Positions 8,225 through 15,942 of a DNA stretch of 64,000 nucleotides are shown here, piece by piece. The translations under genes were made by a program, and so were the position numbers. Under the pieces are notes generated by a model that saw only the letters and a list, made by a program, of their open reading frames with translations, was not told the origin of the DNA and did no database searches. The first letter of the stretch is position 1; each line of letters begins with the position of its first letter. Origin of the DNA: JABDJL01 sp963664065 (lineage in GTDB: Bacteria > Pseudomonadota > Gammaproteobacteria > Xanthomonadales > SZUA-36); contig OY760942.1 in the NCBI GenBank assembly GCA_963664065.1, forward strand, positions 744,001 to 808,000. The letters run 5' to 3'.

Positions 8225-8755
8225 TCACAGCGTCATCATATGTTCTACGACTGCCTTGATTTCTTCATCTGAAAGATCGGGCCTGCCGCCTTTTGGCAGC
8301 ATAAATGCACCAACTCCTGCAATAGCATTGGCCACCAGAACATCAACGCCGTTGGCTGCTCTTTCTGCCCAGGCATCAGAGCCAGGCACGGGCGCGCCGG
8401 CCACGCCCGCAATATGGCAGGCAGAACATGCGCTGATATAAATTGCGCTGCCGTCGATGCTGCCTGCAGATGCTGTCGGCACGCCACTTACCGGTTCCTG
8501 ACCAGCAGCAATCGACCCGTCTTCTGGAGCCATTTGAAAATCTTCTGCCTGGACATCCGGGGCTGGCAATTCGGTCCGGACTCCCGCAACCGGTGCAACA
8601 CGTTCAGCCGCCAAAATCGCCCGGCTTGGGTTCGAGCCCGGCTCCAGTCGATCGCTTCCGACGGAAATAACAATGATCAGGATTGTAATAATAATCAGCC
8701 CTGCAAGAATGCCACTGAAGCGTTTCAGAAATGCTTTGTCGTCGTGCTCCCTCAT
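8225..8755 (-). CDS. membrane-anchored cytochrome c5
   Basis: A 176-residue monoheme cytochrome of the c5 family. An N-terminal membrane helix (GILAGLIIITILIIVISVG) tethers the protein to the inner membrane with the heme domain in the periplasm. The heme site is CSACH near residue 109, followed by the c5-type GAPVPGSDAWAERAANG and the axial methionine in GAFMLPKGGRPDLSDEEI. A linker rich in Pro and Ala separates the two parts. It is an electron carrier; the partner oxidase is not in the window. Confidence 0.88.
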   Translation of the reverse strand: MREHDDKAFLKRFSGILAGLIIITILIIVISVGSDRLEPGSNPSRAILAAERVAPVAGVRTELPAPDVQAEDFQMAPEDGSIAAGQEPVSGVPTASAGSIDGSAIYISACSACHIAGVAGAPVPGSDAWAERAANGVDVLVANAIAGVGAFMLPKGGRPDLSDEEIKAVVEHMMTL

Positions 8756-8896
8756 TTTGTTCCTCAGAATCAGCTGTCTGTCTGTGCCGCAGTGAGCCGG
8801 CGCGAAAAGGTCGCTTATTATATCCCCCTGTTGTCAGGTCAGGAAGTATAAAGCGTTGTCTTGCCTATACTTAAACCGCTAAACTGCTCACCCCGA

Positions 8897-8973
8897 GCGC
8901 CCGTAGCTCAGCTGGATAGAGTACTGCCCTCCGAAGGCAGGGGTCACAGGTTCGAATCCTGTCGGGCGCGCCA
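8897..8973 (+). tRNA. tRNA-Arg (anticodon CCG)
   Basis: A complete 77-base cloverleaf with an encoded CCA end. The acceptor arms are GCGCCCG and CGGGCGC, the D arm contains AGCTCAGCTGGATAGAG, the anticodon stem CTGCC/GGCAG holds loop CTCCGAA (anticodon CCG, reading CGG), and the T loop is GGTTCGAATCC. TATACT at 8866-8871 is a likely -10 box. Its 3' end faces the accessory island. Confidence 0.97.
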
Positions 8974-9379
8974 ATTTAAGTGTATAATTTAATTAATTAT
9001 TATTGATTATTAAGCTATTCCTATATCTACTGAATATTCCTCAAGTACGCACCTAGTGCGCAAAATATTCAATGCAACAGTTTTGTGCACGTACAGGAAC
9101 AATAGTTATTAGTTGCCTGTTATTGACCTGTAAATGCAGGGTGAAATACCGTTAAACACCGTTATTAACCGGTCATATTCAACCGACACTTACCTGCACT
9201 TGTGGGCTGAAATGACCGTCAACCACCGTTAGATACGGCGAATCTTCCTGTTAACACCTTTTATTTCAGGTGACTTTGAAGTGTTTTTTTGTAAGGACTG
9301 TTTACCATCAGGAGCAGACGAAAAAAATGATCGTCAAGTTCCAGCAGTAAATTCTCAATCGTCAATTCTAATGGGTCAC
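8974..9379. other. gene-free AT-rich junction after tRNA-Arg with phased ACCGTTA repeats
   Basis: There is no convincing gene in these 406 bases. ACCGTTA-like heptamers begin at 9148, 9158 and 9168 and again at 9215 and 9225, with ACCGACA at 9182. The 10-base spacing puts them on one face of the helix. This resembles arm-type binding sites of a tyrosine recombinase or another cooperative DNA binder, but no recombinase gene is present. The sequence is clearly richer in AT than the core genes. Confidence 0.45.
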
Positions 9380-10081
9380 TCAAATATCAAATAGATGAGC
9401 TTTATTAGGTAAGCATTTAATTAAATGATCTACAGGATAATTAAATGAAAACACTGAAATCCTTTTCAAATTCGGCAATTGCTCAAGCTCGATGGGCAGC
9501 GATTCAAGTTTTAAACATAAACTCACGTCTAGAACTTCCAGTGAAGTGAGGTTTTGAATTTCCATAGGTAAATTGCTGATTGAGCTGCTAGACAAATGAA
9601 GTTCTTTTAAGTTCTTTAACGTAAACAGTTCGCTAGGTAACTCCCTGATGTTAGGTGAAGAAATGTCAAGTATCTCTAATGAATGAAGGTTTTTAATTTC
9701 TGGAGAGATATGGCTGATACGGCTATTCTGTAGTCTTAGTTTTTTTAGCTTTTTGAGTGAATACACTACATTCGGTATCTCATATATTTCTGAATGCAAG
9801 AAACTGATATCTTCTAAGTTGACTAGGTGACCTATTTCTTTTGGTATTGAATCTATACAAGACCAGGCGGGACTAAAAACTTTCAGCTTTAGCCAATCTG
9901 TTTTGGTTTTTGGCATCGGCTCTCTACCATGAACCGTTTTCTCCCCCAAAAATGAGTCTGCGAGGGATTTCTTTGTCCACCTATTTAAAGATACGACCCA
10001 GTATCCTTTCCGTTCTATAAATTTTTGTTCCGATTCGATAAGCGGTTGTTTGATTAGCGCATCCAAAATTCCGTAAACCAT
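9380..10081 (-). CDS. leucine-rich-repeat protein
   Basis: A 233-residue protein whose last two thirds are about six leucine-rich repeats of 22 to 23 residues, such as LKNLKELHLSSSSISNLP and LTSLEVLDVSL, with leucines at regular positions and IP or LP at the turns. The first ~75 residues (GYWVVSLNRWTKKSLADSF) match nothing I recognise. There is no signal peptide, so a cytoplasmic binding role is likely; the partner is unknown. Base composition is AT-rich and unlike the core genes, pointing to transfer. GAGG sits only two bases before the ATG. An IS3 element lies 38 bases upstream and has probably replaced its promoter. Confidence 0.75.
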   Translation of the reverse strand: MVYGILDALIKQPLIESEQKFIERKGYWVVSLNRWTKKSLADSFLGEKTVHGREPMPKTKTDWLKLKVFSPAWSCIDSIPKEIGHLVNLEDISFLHSEIYEIPNVVYSLKKLKKLRLQNSRISHISPEIKNLHSLEILDISSPNIRELPSELFTLKNLKELHLSSSSISNLPMEIQNLTSLEVLDVSLCLKLESLPIELEQLPNLKRISVFSFNYPVDHLIKCLPNKAHLFDI

Positions 10082-10194
10082 TGCCTCAAAATAAACTTTT
10101 TTGAATCAGTTTTATAGCGTGTACGTCGTCAGAGCATATGGGACCACTTGAGCCTTTTTCTAAGAGACACTTTTCTGCCCGTACTTTCTCCAGT

Positions 10195-11172
10195 CTAGCC
10201 TGCTAACCGCAGGTTTTGTATTTTCCTTTGCGTTAACGTTCTGGCTTTGATCATTGACCGTCGGTCCAGGATGTCGTTTCTTCTTCCGTTATACACATCA
10301 GCCGGCGTCACGTTATCCAGTGATTCGTGATACCGCTCATGGTTGTAATGAGCCACCCACTGAGCAATGGCACTTTCCAGTTCCCACGGGAAGTAATAAT
10401 TCTCCAGCTTGACCACGTTTTTCATCGAACGGTGGTAGCGTTCGATCTTGCCCTGGGTCATCGGGTGGTACGGTGCTCCCCGGGTGTGCTTCATGTCTTG
10501 ATCCTGCAACCATTCCCTGAGTTCTTTTGAGATATAGCAGGGGCCGTTGTCAGACAGTAACCTGGGCTTGTGATGCACCCTGACTTCGGTGAGCCCTGTG
10601 GCTTTCAGAGCATCTTCCAGAGTATCGGTGACATCATGCGCCGCCATCGTGGTCGTCAACCGCCAGCTGATGATGTAACGGGAATAGTCATCCAGGATCG
10701 TCGACAGGAAGTACCAGCCCCAGCCCACCACCCGGAAGTAGGTAAAGTCTGTCTGCCACAGTTCATGTACACGCCGTGTCGGATGCTGGAACGCATCGGC
10801 TGCGCTCATCACTATGAACTGTGGGCTGGTAACCAGGTCATGGGCCTTGAGGATGCGATAGACACTGGACTCCGAGATAAAGTACTCATGGGTATCAGTA
10901 AGATGCCAGGCCAGTTCCCGGGGTGTCAGCTCCGGTTGTTCCAGGGCCACATCAACAACCAGTTCCCGTACCGACTCGGGGATCTTGTTCCAGTGCTGAC
11001 GTGATGCCCTGCTGTGGTTCTGCAAGCCATCAGGGCCATCGCGTTCATAAGCCTGATACCAACGGTAGAAACTGCTGCGACTGACGTTGATCTCGACCAG
11101 AGTCCTGCGCACGGATAACTCCGAGTCTTCCACCAGGCGGATAATGGCCAGCTTTTCAGATGCGCTGTACAT
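10195..11172 (-). CDS. IS3-family transposase OrfB (copy 1)
   Basis: A DDE transposase catalytic subunit of 325 residues, the usual IS3 OrfB size. An HTH-like N-terminus (SVRRTLVEINVSRSSFYRWYQAY) precedes the rve integrase core. The DDE residues sit in WQTDFTYF near 140, LLSDNGPCY near 207 and QGKIERYHRSMK near 243. The frame is open upstream of the ATG as far as orfA, so the active product is probably an OrfAB fusion made by -1 frameshifting. Intact. Confidence 0.95.
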   Translation of the reverse strand: MYSASEKLAIIRLVEDSELSVRRTLVEINVSRSSFYRWYQAYERDGPDGLQNHSRASRQHWNKIPESVRELVVDVALEQPELTPRELAWHLTDTHEYFISESSVYRILKAHDLVTSPQFIVMSAADAFQHPTRRVHELWQTDFTYFRVVGWGWYFLSTILDDYSRYIISWRLTTTMAAHDVTDTLEDALKATGLTEVRVHHKPRLLSDNGPCYISKELREWLQDQDMKHTRGAPYHPMTQGKIERYHRSMKNVVKLENYYFPWELESAIAQWVAHYNHERYHESLDNVTPADVYNGRRNDILDRRSMIKARTLTQRKIQNLRLAG

Positions 11173-11195
11173 CAGTCTTCGTCCAATGTCACACC

Positions 11196-11534
11196 CTACC
11201 CAGTGAGACTTTTTTTAAGCCAGTCATTGCGCAGGTACAGTTCGGCAACCGCTTGCTTGAGGGTGGTATTTTCTTTTCTGAGACCAACCACTTCATCGCT
11301 GTTGGCTTCTCTGACGGTATCTCCTGACAGGCGCTTTTTACCGGCCTCCAGAAAATCCTTGCTCCAGCGGTAATACAGATTGTTGTTAATACCTTCCTGG
11401 CGACATAGTTCAGCGATCGAGCTTTCACCGCGCAATCCATCCAGTACGATACGGATCTTTTCCTCTGACGAGAACTTGCGACGGGTATTGCGGCGGATCT
11501 CCTTGACCCGTTTGGTGGTGTTTGACATGCTCAT
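11196..11534 (-). CDS. IS3-family OrfA (copy 1)
   Basis: A 112-residue DNA-binding OrfA with a helix-turn-helix (FSSEEKIRIVLDGLRGESSIAELCRQEGINNNLYYRW) and a C-terminal leucine-zipper-like helix (LRKENTTLKQAVAELYL). It ends after LKKSLTG. The run CTTAAAAAAAGT just before the stop is a classic -1 slippery site: shifting frame continues as KSHWVGCDIGRRLMYSA into OrfB. Confidence 0.93.
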   Translation of the reverse strand: MSMSNTTKRVKEIRRNTRRKFSSEEKIRIVLDGLRGESSIAELCRQEGINNNLYYRWSKDFLEAGKKRLSGDTVREANSDEVVGLRKENTTLKQAVAELYLRNDWLKKSLTG

Positions 11535-11867
11535 ATTGAGACTCCTCTGCTTCAGGTTAAAAATAGCAGAAGTGTCTCTTAGTTAAAGCAGTTGATTGGC
11601 CCCATATGGGCTGACGTCACACATTCTTAGTACGGTAAGCATATACCTTTAGAAGCTAAAATTGACAATTATGAGTGCGCACAGATTTCATAGTCACTCA
11701 ACTTGCTGCCAGGTGGGTATTCGCCCCTATAGCACCCCTGTTTTACGGCTAATACATTCCTAGGACGGCGTTTCTCTGGCTGCCTATGGGTAGGTGGTGG
11801 CAAGGCTGTTAGTTAGGTTTTAGGTTACTGGGAGCGTAGTTTTGAATAAGGCTTAATGCGCCCCGTC

Positions 11868-11876
11868 TGGTATAAT
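11868..11876 (+). promoter_or_regulatory. extended -10 promoter for the endonuclease gene
   Basis: TGGTATAAT is an exact extended -10 element about 35 bases before the chosen start of the endonuclease gene. No good -35 box stands at the normal distance, which is usual for extended -10 promoters. The rest of 11624-11867, between the IS and this promoter, holds nothing I can identify. Confidence 0.55.
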
Positions 11877-11913
11877 ACGCTATGCCTGGTAAATGTATTT
11901 GAGGGAATCTAAG

Positions 11914-13233
11914 GTGGATCGCTTAGTTTGGCTTGCTGCGTTTCTATACTTAGTCTTCTTGGCTAGTCCAGCAATCGCACAGGCACCAGCTGACTATTAC
12001 GACAACGCGGATGCTTCTAGCCCTGAATCCTTACGTTCCACCTTGCACGAAATCATCGATGACCACACACGATTCCCCTACACATCAACCGCAACCGATA
12101 CCTGGGATATATTGGAAATCGCGGATGAAGACCAGGACAACCCTGGAAATATAATCACCATTTATCGCAATGCCACCTATCCCAAACAAGGTGGCGGCAA
12201 TGACTTCTATAACAGAGAACACACCTGGCCAAAATCCTATGGTTACCCTGACGATTTTTCGGGAAACTACCCCTACACAGATGCCCACCACTTGTTTTTA
12301 GCAGATAGCGGTTACAACTCATCAAGGTCTAATCATCCGTACGACAACTGCACTGCAAGTTGTTCAGAGAAAGTAACCGAGTCCAACAACGACAGAGGCG
12401 GAGTCGGCGGTGTTTATCCAGGCGATTCTAACTGGAGAACGGGATCGTTCACTCAGGGTAGCTGGGAGACATGGGGTGGCAGGCGCGGGGATGTAGCCAG
12501 GGCATTGATGTATACAGACGTGCGCTATGCAGGCGGAACACACGGTATTACAGGCGCTACTGAACCAGACTTGATTCTTACCGATGATCGTAACTTGATG
12601 GACCTGTCAAACACCGGTAACAACGAACTGGTGGGCTATGCGGGACTGCTCTCTGTCCTACTGCAGTGGCACAAGGAAGACCCGGTAGACATGGTCGAAT
12701 TTCAGCACCATGAAGCGGTGGCTTCCTTCCAAGGTAACAGAAACCCTTTTATCGACCATCCTGAGTGGGTGGAGTGCGTATTTGAGGCTATATGTAACAC
12801 CTTCAACATCAATGCTGGCTTGAACGATGCTTGGGTGAGTGCAGATGCACCTTTTCAGGGGTTTTTCTTTACCGTATTCCCTGATCTGGAAGTATTCTTC
12901 CTTTCCTGGTTCACCTTTGACTCAGAACCACCAACCAATGGAGCTTCGGCTGTTTTCGGTGCTGCAGATCAACGCTGGGTAACTGGGGCGGGAGCGTATT
13001 CCGGTAATAGTGTGACGGTCAACGTAGAACTTACCAGTGGCGGTATTTTTAATGCTTCTGAACCACTTGCGGTCCAACAATCTGGGTACGGCACCATAAC
13101 TATTGTGTTTAACAACTGTAATGAAGCCGTGCTGACATACAACGTTCCTTCCGTTGGCTTGTCCGGGCAAATGACGCTAACCCGTGTCGTTCCATCCAAT
13201 GTCGCCCTTTGTGAGGCATTAAATACTGGGTAG
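11914..13233 (+). CDS. secreted endonuclease I family nuclease with extra C-terminal domain
   Basis: A secreted nuclease of about 439 residues. I chose GTG at 11914 because GAGGG lies eight bases before it; ATG at 11893 would add seven residues. A signal peptide ends in SPAIAQA. The His-Me finger core of the EndA/BsnA family is clear: FYNREHTWPKSYG near residue 106 and YTDAHHLFLADSGYNSSRSNHPY near 130. The last ~150 residues form a separate domain (LNDAWVSADAPFQGFFFTVFPDLEVFFLSWFTF to LCEAL) of a kind attached to many secreted gammaproteobacterial proteins; its function is unknown to me. It lies alone between two inverted IS3 copies, so it may be cargo. Confidence 0.85.
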   Translation: MDRLVWLAAFLYLVFLASPAIAQAPADYYDNADASSPESLRSTLHEIIDDHTRFPYTSTATDTWDILEIADEDQDNPGNIITIYRNATYPKQGGGNDFYNREHTWPKSYGYPDDFSGNYPYTDAHHLFLADSGYNSSRSNHPYDNCTASCSEKVTESNNDRGGVGGVYPGDSNWRTGSFTQGSWETWGGRRGDVARALMYTDVRYAGGTHGITGATEPDLILTDDRNLMDLSNTGNNELVGYAGLLSVLLQWHKEDPVDMVEFQHHEAVASFQGNRNPFIDHPEWVECVFEAICNTFNINAGLNDAWVSADAPFQGFFFTVFPDLEVFFLSWFTFDSEPPTNGASAVFGAADQRWVTGAGAYSGNSVTVNVELTSGGIFNASEPLAVQQSGYGTITIVFNNCNEAVLTYNVPSVGLSGQMTLTRVVPSNVALCEALNTG

Positions 13234-13263
13234 AAATTAGTTCAAGAAGTTCGCTTCTCTAGG

Positions 13264-13290
13264 GTCTGCTTTCGGCCAATAGCGGACATT
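13264..13290 (+). terminator. hairpin after the endonuclease gene, possible terminator
   Basis: GTCTGC (13264-13269) pairs with GCGGAC (13282-13287) with one G-T pair, followed shortly by CTATTTTT. A small AGAAG-TTCG-CTTCT tetraloop hairpin stands just before it. Together they may end the endonuclease mRNA. Confidence 0.4.
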
Positions 13291-13391
13291 CTATTTTTCG
13301 ATAATGTTTAACTAACATTACGAAACAGGTGGTTAATGCTTCCTATCCTTTTCGATGTCAGGCCGCTTACTCTGAGCCACTACCCAGCGAT

Positions 13392-14106
13392 TTATTTCAC
13401 TACATGAGGTTCAATTGGATTGATTATTTCATCAACAATGGCCTGACTGGCACCATAACTCCGAACAATGTAATTAAACTCTGTGCCGTTAGAACCAATA
13501 TTGTTCACATGGTCGTCACCACAATTAAAGTGAATGGTGGTTGAGCCGTCTTCATTGGATTGCCAAGTATAGCTACTTATATGAGAGTTTCCTTCCATCA
13601 AATAGCCGTCGGTGTCATAAATCGTAAAAGAGGTAAAGAAAGCATTTCCAGTATCAGAAAAGGTCATCGCATGACATACATCACCCGGAAGTTTCTCAGA
13701 GGTTGTGTAGTAATTTGACACTCCAATTTCCAGGACCATGCCACCCCAACCGGCGGCGTTAGACCACGTTCTATGCTCTTCATTAACGGGAGTTACGCCG
13801 TCTCCATAAGTAAACGCAATACCTGAATCCAACATCTTAATGTTGAGTTCAGCTGTTAGCTTGTGCAACTGTTTCTGGTTGAACGCGGGCGGTACATATA
13901 GCTCAGAGCCGTTTCCTTCAACTTTAATACCTTTTTGAACAGCCCTGGCTACTGTGAATGATTCTTCAGAATGGCGGTTTTCAACACCCGTTCTCACTGC
14001 AATTAACAACGATTCTGATTGATGCTTTACAGGATAAGTACCAGGTTCAGTAAAAAAAACGGTGTATACCCATCTGTATCTAGAATCATGATGGACTGGT
14101 ACAGCT
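13392..14106 (-). pseudogene. DUF1214-like protein, 5' end removed by IS copy 2
   Basis: About 238 residues survive of a larger protein. The C-terminal part (FFTSFTIYDTDGYLMEG, TWQSNEDGSTTIHF, FNYIVRSYGAS) resembles the DUF1214 half of DUF1254/DUF1214 proteins. The open frame continues a few codons into the IS end, where it meets an ATG, but those residues are IS sequence. The real N-terminus, probably the DUF1254 half, is gone. It is not found on the far side of the IS, so material was lost as well as interrupted. Confidence 0.6.
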
Positions 14107-14195
14107 TGTGTGACGTCAGCCCATATGGGGCCAATCAACTGCTTTAACTAAGAGACACTTCTGCTATTTTTAACCTGAAGCAGAGGAGTCTCAAT

Positions 14196-14534
14196 ATGAG
14201 CATGTCAAACACCACCAAACGGGTCAAGGAGATCCGCCGCAATACCCGTCGCAAGTTCTCGTCAGAGGAAAAGATCCGTATCGTACTGGATGGATTGCGC
14301 GGTGAAAGCTCGATCGCTGAACTGTGTCGCCAGGAAGGTATTAACAACAATCTGTATTACCGCTGGAGCAAGGATTTTCTGGAGGCCGGTAAAAAGCGCC
14401 TGTCAGGAGATACCGTCAGAGAAGCCAACAGCGATGAAGTGGTTGGTCTCAGAAAAGAAAATACCACCCTCAAGCAAGCGGTTGCCGAACTGTACCTGCG
14501 CAATGACTGGCTTAAAAAAAGTCTCACTGGGTAG
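14196..14534 (+). CDS. IS3-family OrfA (copy 2)
   Basis: 112 residues, the same protein as OrfA of copy 1; one codon differs silently (CTG for CTA in the helix-turn-helix). It ends at the same TAG just after the A7G slippery site. Its partner OrfB is broken in this copy, so the element could move only with transposase from copy 1 or 3. Confidence 0.92.
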   Translation: MSMSNTTKRVKEIRRNTRRKFSSEEKIRIVLDGLRGESSIAELCRQEGINNNLYYRWSKDFLEAGKKRLSGDTVREANSDEVVGLRKENTTLKQAVAELYLRNDWLKKSLTG

Positions 14535-14557
14535 GGTGTGACATTGGACGAAGACTG

Positions 14558-15536
14558 ATGTACAGCGCATCTGAAAAGCTGGCCATTATCCGCCTGGTGG
14601 AAGACTCGGAGTTATCCGTGCGCAGGACTCTGGTCGAGATCAACGTCAGTCGCAGCAGTTTCTACCGTTGGTATCAGGCTTATGAACGCGATGGCCCTGA
14701 TGGCTTGCAGAACCACAGCAGGGCATCACGTCAGCACTGGAACAAGATCCCCGAGTCGGTACGGGAACTGGTTGTTGATGTGGCCCTGGAACAACCGGAG
14801 CTGACACCCCGGGAACTGGCCTGGCATCTTACTGATACCCATGAGTACTTTATCTCGGAGTCCAGTGTCTATCGCATCCTCAAGGCCCATGACCTGGTTA
14901 CCAGCCCACAGTTCATAGTGATGAGCGCAGCCGATGCGTTCCAGCATCCGACACGGCGTGTACATGAACTGTGGCAGACAGACTTTACCTACTTCCGGGT
15001 GGTGGGCTGGGGCTGGTACTTCCTGTCGACGATCCTGGATGACTATTCCCGTTACATCATCAGCTGGCGGTTGACGACCACGATGGCGGCGCATGATGTC
15101 ACCGATACTCTGGAAGATGCTCTGAAAGCCACAGGGCTCACCGAAGTCAGGGTGCATCACAAGCCCAGGTTACTGTCTGACAACGGCCCCTGCTATATCT
15201 CAAAAGAACTCAGGGAATGGTTGCAGGATCAAGACAATGAAGCACACCCGGGGAGCACCGTACCACCCGATGACCCAGGGCAAGATCGAACGCTACCACC
15301 GTTCGATGAAAAACGTGGTCAAGCTGGAGAATTATTACTTCCCGTGGGAACTGGAAAGTGCCATTGCTCAGTGGGTGGCTCATTACAACCATGAGCGGTA
15401 TCACGAATCACTGGATAACGTGACGCCGGCTGATGTGTATAACGGAAGAAGAAACGACATCCTGGACCGACGGTCAATGATCAAAGCCAGAACGTTAACG
15501 CAAAGGAAAATACAAAACCTGCGGTTAGCAGGCTAG
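14558..15536 (+). pseudogene. IS3-family OrfB (copy 2), single-base frameshift
   Basis: Identical in protein to copies 1 and 3 up to LREWLQDQD. There one extra A (CAAGACAATG instead of CAAGACATG) shifts the frame. The remaining ~99 residues, starting MKHTRGAPYHP, lie in the next frame (15237-15536). The catalytic glutamate in QGKIERYH falls after the shift, so the product to 15394 should be inactive. Confidence 0.92.
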
Positions 15537-15614
15537 ACTGGAGAAAGTACGGGCAGAAAAGTGTCTCTTAGAAAAAGGCTCAAGTGGTCCCATATGCTCT
15601 GACGACGTACACTT

Positions 15615-15646
15615 TTGATTGGTCCTATATGGGCTGACGTCACACA
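15615..15646 (-). repeat. relic of the IS3 left terminal repeat
   Basis: Only three bases beyond copy 2 there is a 32-base inverted match to the IS left end, ending CTGACGTCACACA, with two or three substitutions (CCTATATGGG instead of CCCATATGGG). It is the outer tip of an older, minus-oriented copy whose body is gone. Copy 2 probably landed in or beside it. Confidence 0.7.
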
Positions 15647-15789
15647 TCTGATCATTTGTAGAAACTGCATTGCATCCATGCAGAGTTCAAAGACTTGCGT
15701 GAACGCTGCTAAATCAAACCCTATGCACCCCCCATGCACCCCTAAATAAAAACAGGGTACGAACAAAATTCGTAACCTATTGATAAATA

Positions 15790-15866
15790 TGGTGGTGATG
15801 GGTGGACTTGAACCACCGACCTCAGCATTATGAATGCCGCGCTCTAACCAGCTGAGCTACATCACC
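15790..15866 (-). tRNA. tRNA-Met (anticodon CAT)
   Basis: A full cloverleaf of 77 bases with an encoded CCA. The acceptor arms are GGTGATG and CATCACC, the anticodon loop is TTCATAA and the T arm is GGTGGTTCAAGTCCACC. The body fits an elongator methionine tRNA. A tRNA-Ile with a lysidine-modified CAT anticodon is the alternative and cannot be excluded by eye. Its 3' end points into the accessory island, mirroring the tRNA-Arg at the other side. Confidence 0.92.
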
Positions 15867-15891
15867 TTTGAAGCCTGGTTTTGGGGCGTGA

Positions 15892-15920
15892 ATTCTCTAT
15901 TTCTGCGCCTCTGTTGTCAA
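15892..15920 (-). promoter_or_regulatory. promoter of tRNA-Met
   Basis: Read on the minus strand, a perfect -35 TTGACA (15915-15920) is followed after exactly 17 bases by GAGAAT (15892-15897), a four-of-six -10 box. Transcription would begin about 20 bases before the tRNA. Confidence 0.6.
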
Positions 15921-15942
15921 CTGCTAAATACCCGAATTATTG

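Larger units (their letters stand above)
10120..11623 (-). mobile_element. IS3-family insertion sequence, copy 1 (1504 bp)
   Basis: A complete element on the minus strand. The left inverted repeat begins TGTGTGACGTCAG (at 11623 reading leftward) and the right one TGTACGTCGTCAG (at 10120); similarity continues through CCATATGGG and CCA for about 27 bases. It contains orfA and orfB with a slippery A7G between them. Ends were set by comparing three copies in this window. No matching target duplication is seen (GCG on one side, TTC on the other). Confidence 0.93.
14107..15611 (+). mobile_element. IS3-family insertion sequence, copy 2 (1505 bp, frameshifted)
   Basis: Same element as copies 1 and 3, on the plus strand, with identical terminal repeats. 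It is one base longer because of an extra A at 15236-15237 in orfB. It is inverted relative to copy 1, so the pair flanks the endonuclease region. No clear target duplication is present (AGCT before, CTTT after). Confidence 0.93.

Noticed and set aside
10570..11004. A 144-codon open frame antisense to the IS3 transposase, repeated in all three copies
   Set aside because: Its repetition follows from the IS copies themselves; it has no recognisable domain and lies entirely inside orfB on the other strand.
10120..15611. Formal composite transposon bounded by IS copies 1 and 2
   Set aside because: No shared target duplication at the outer ends, and copy 2 abuts an older relic end, so movement as one unit is not shown. 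Kept only as a hypothesis.
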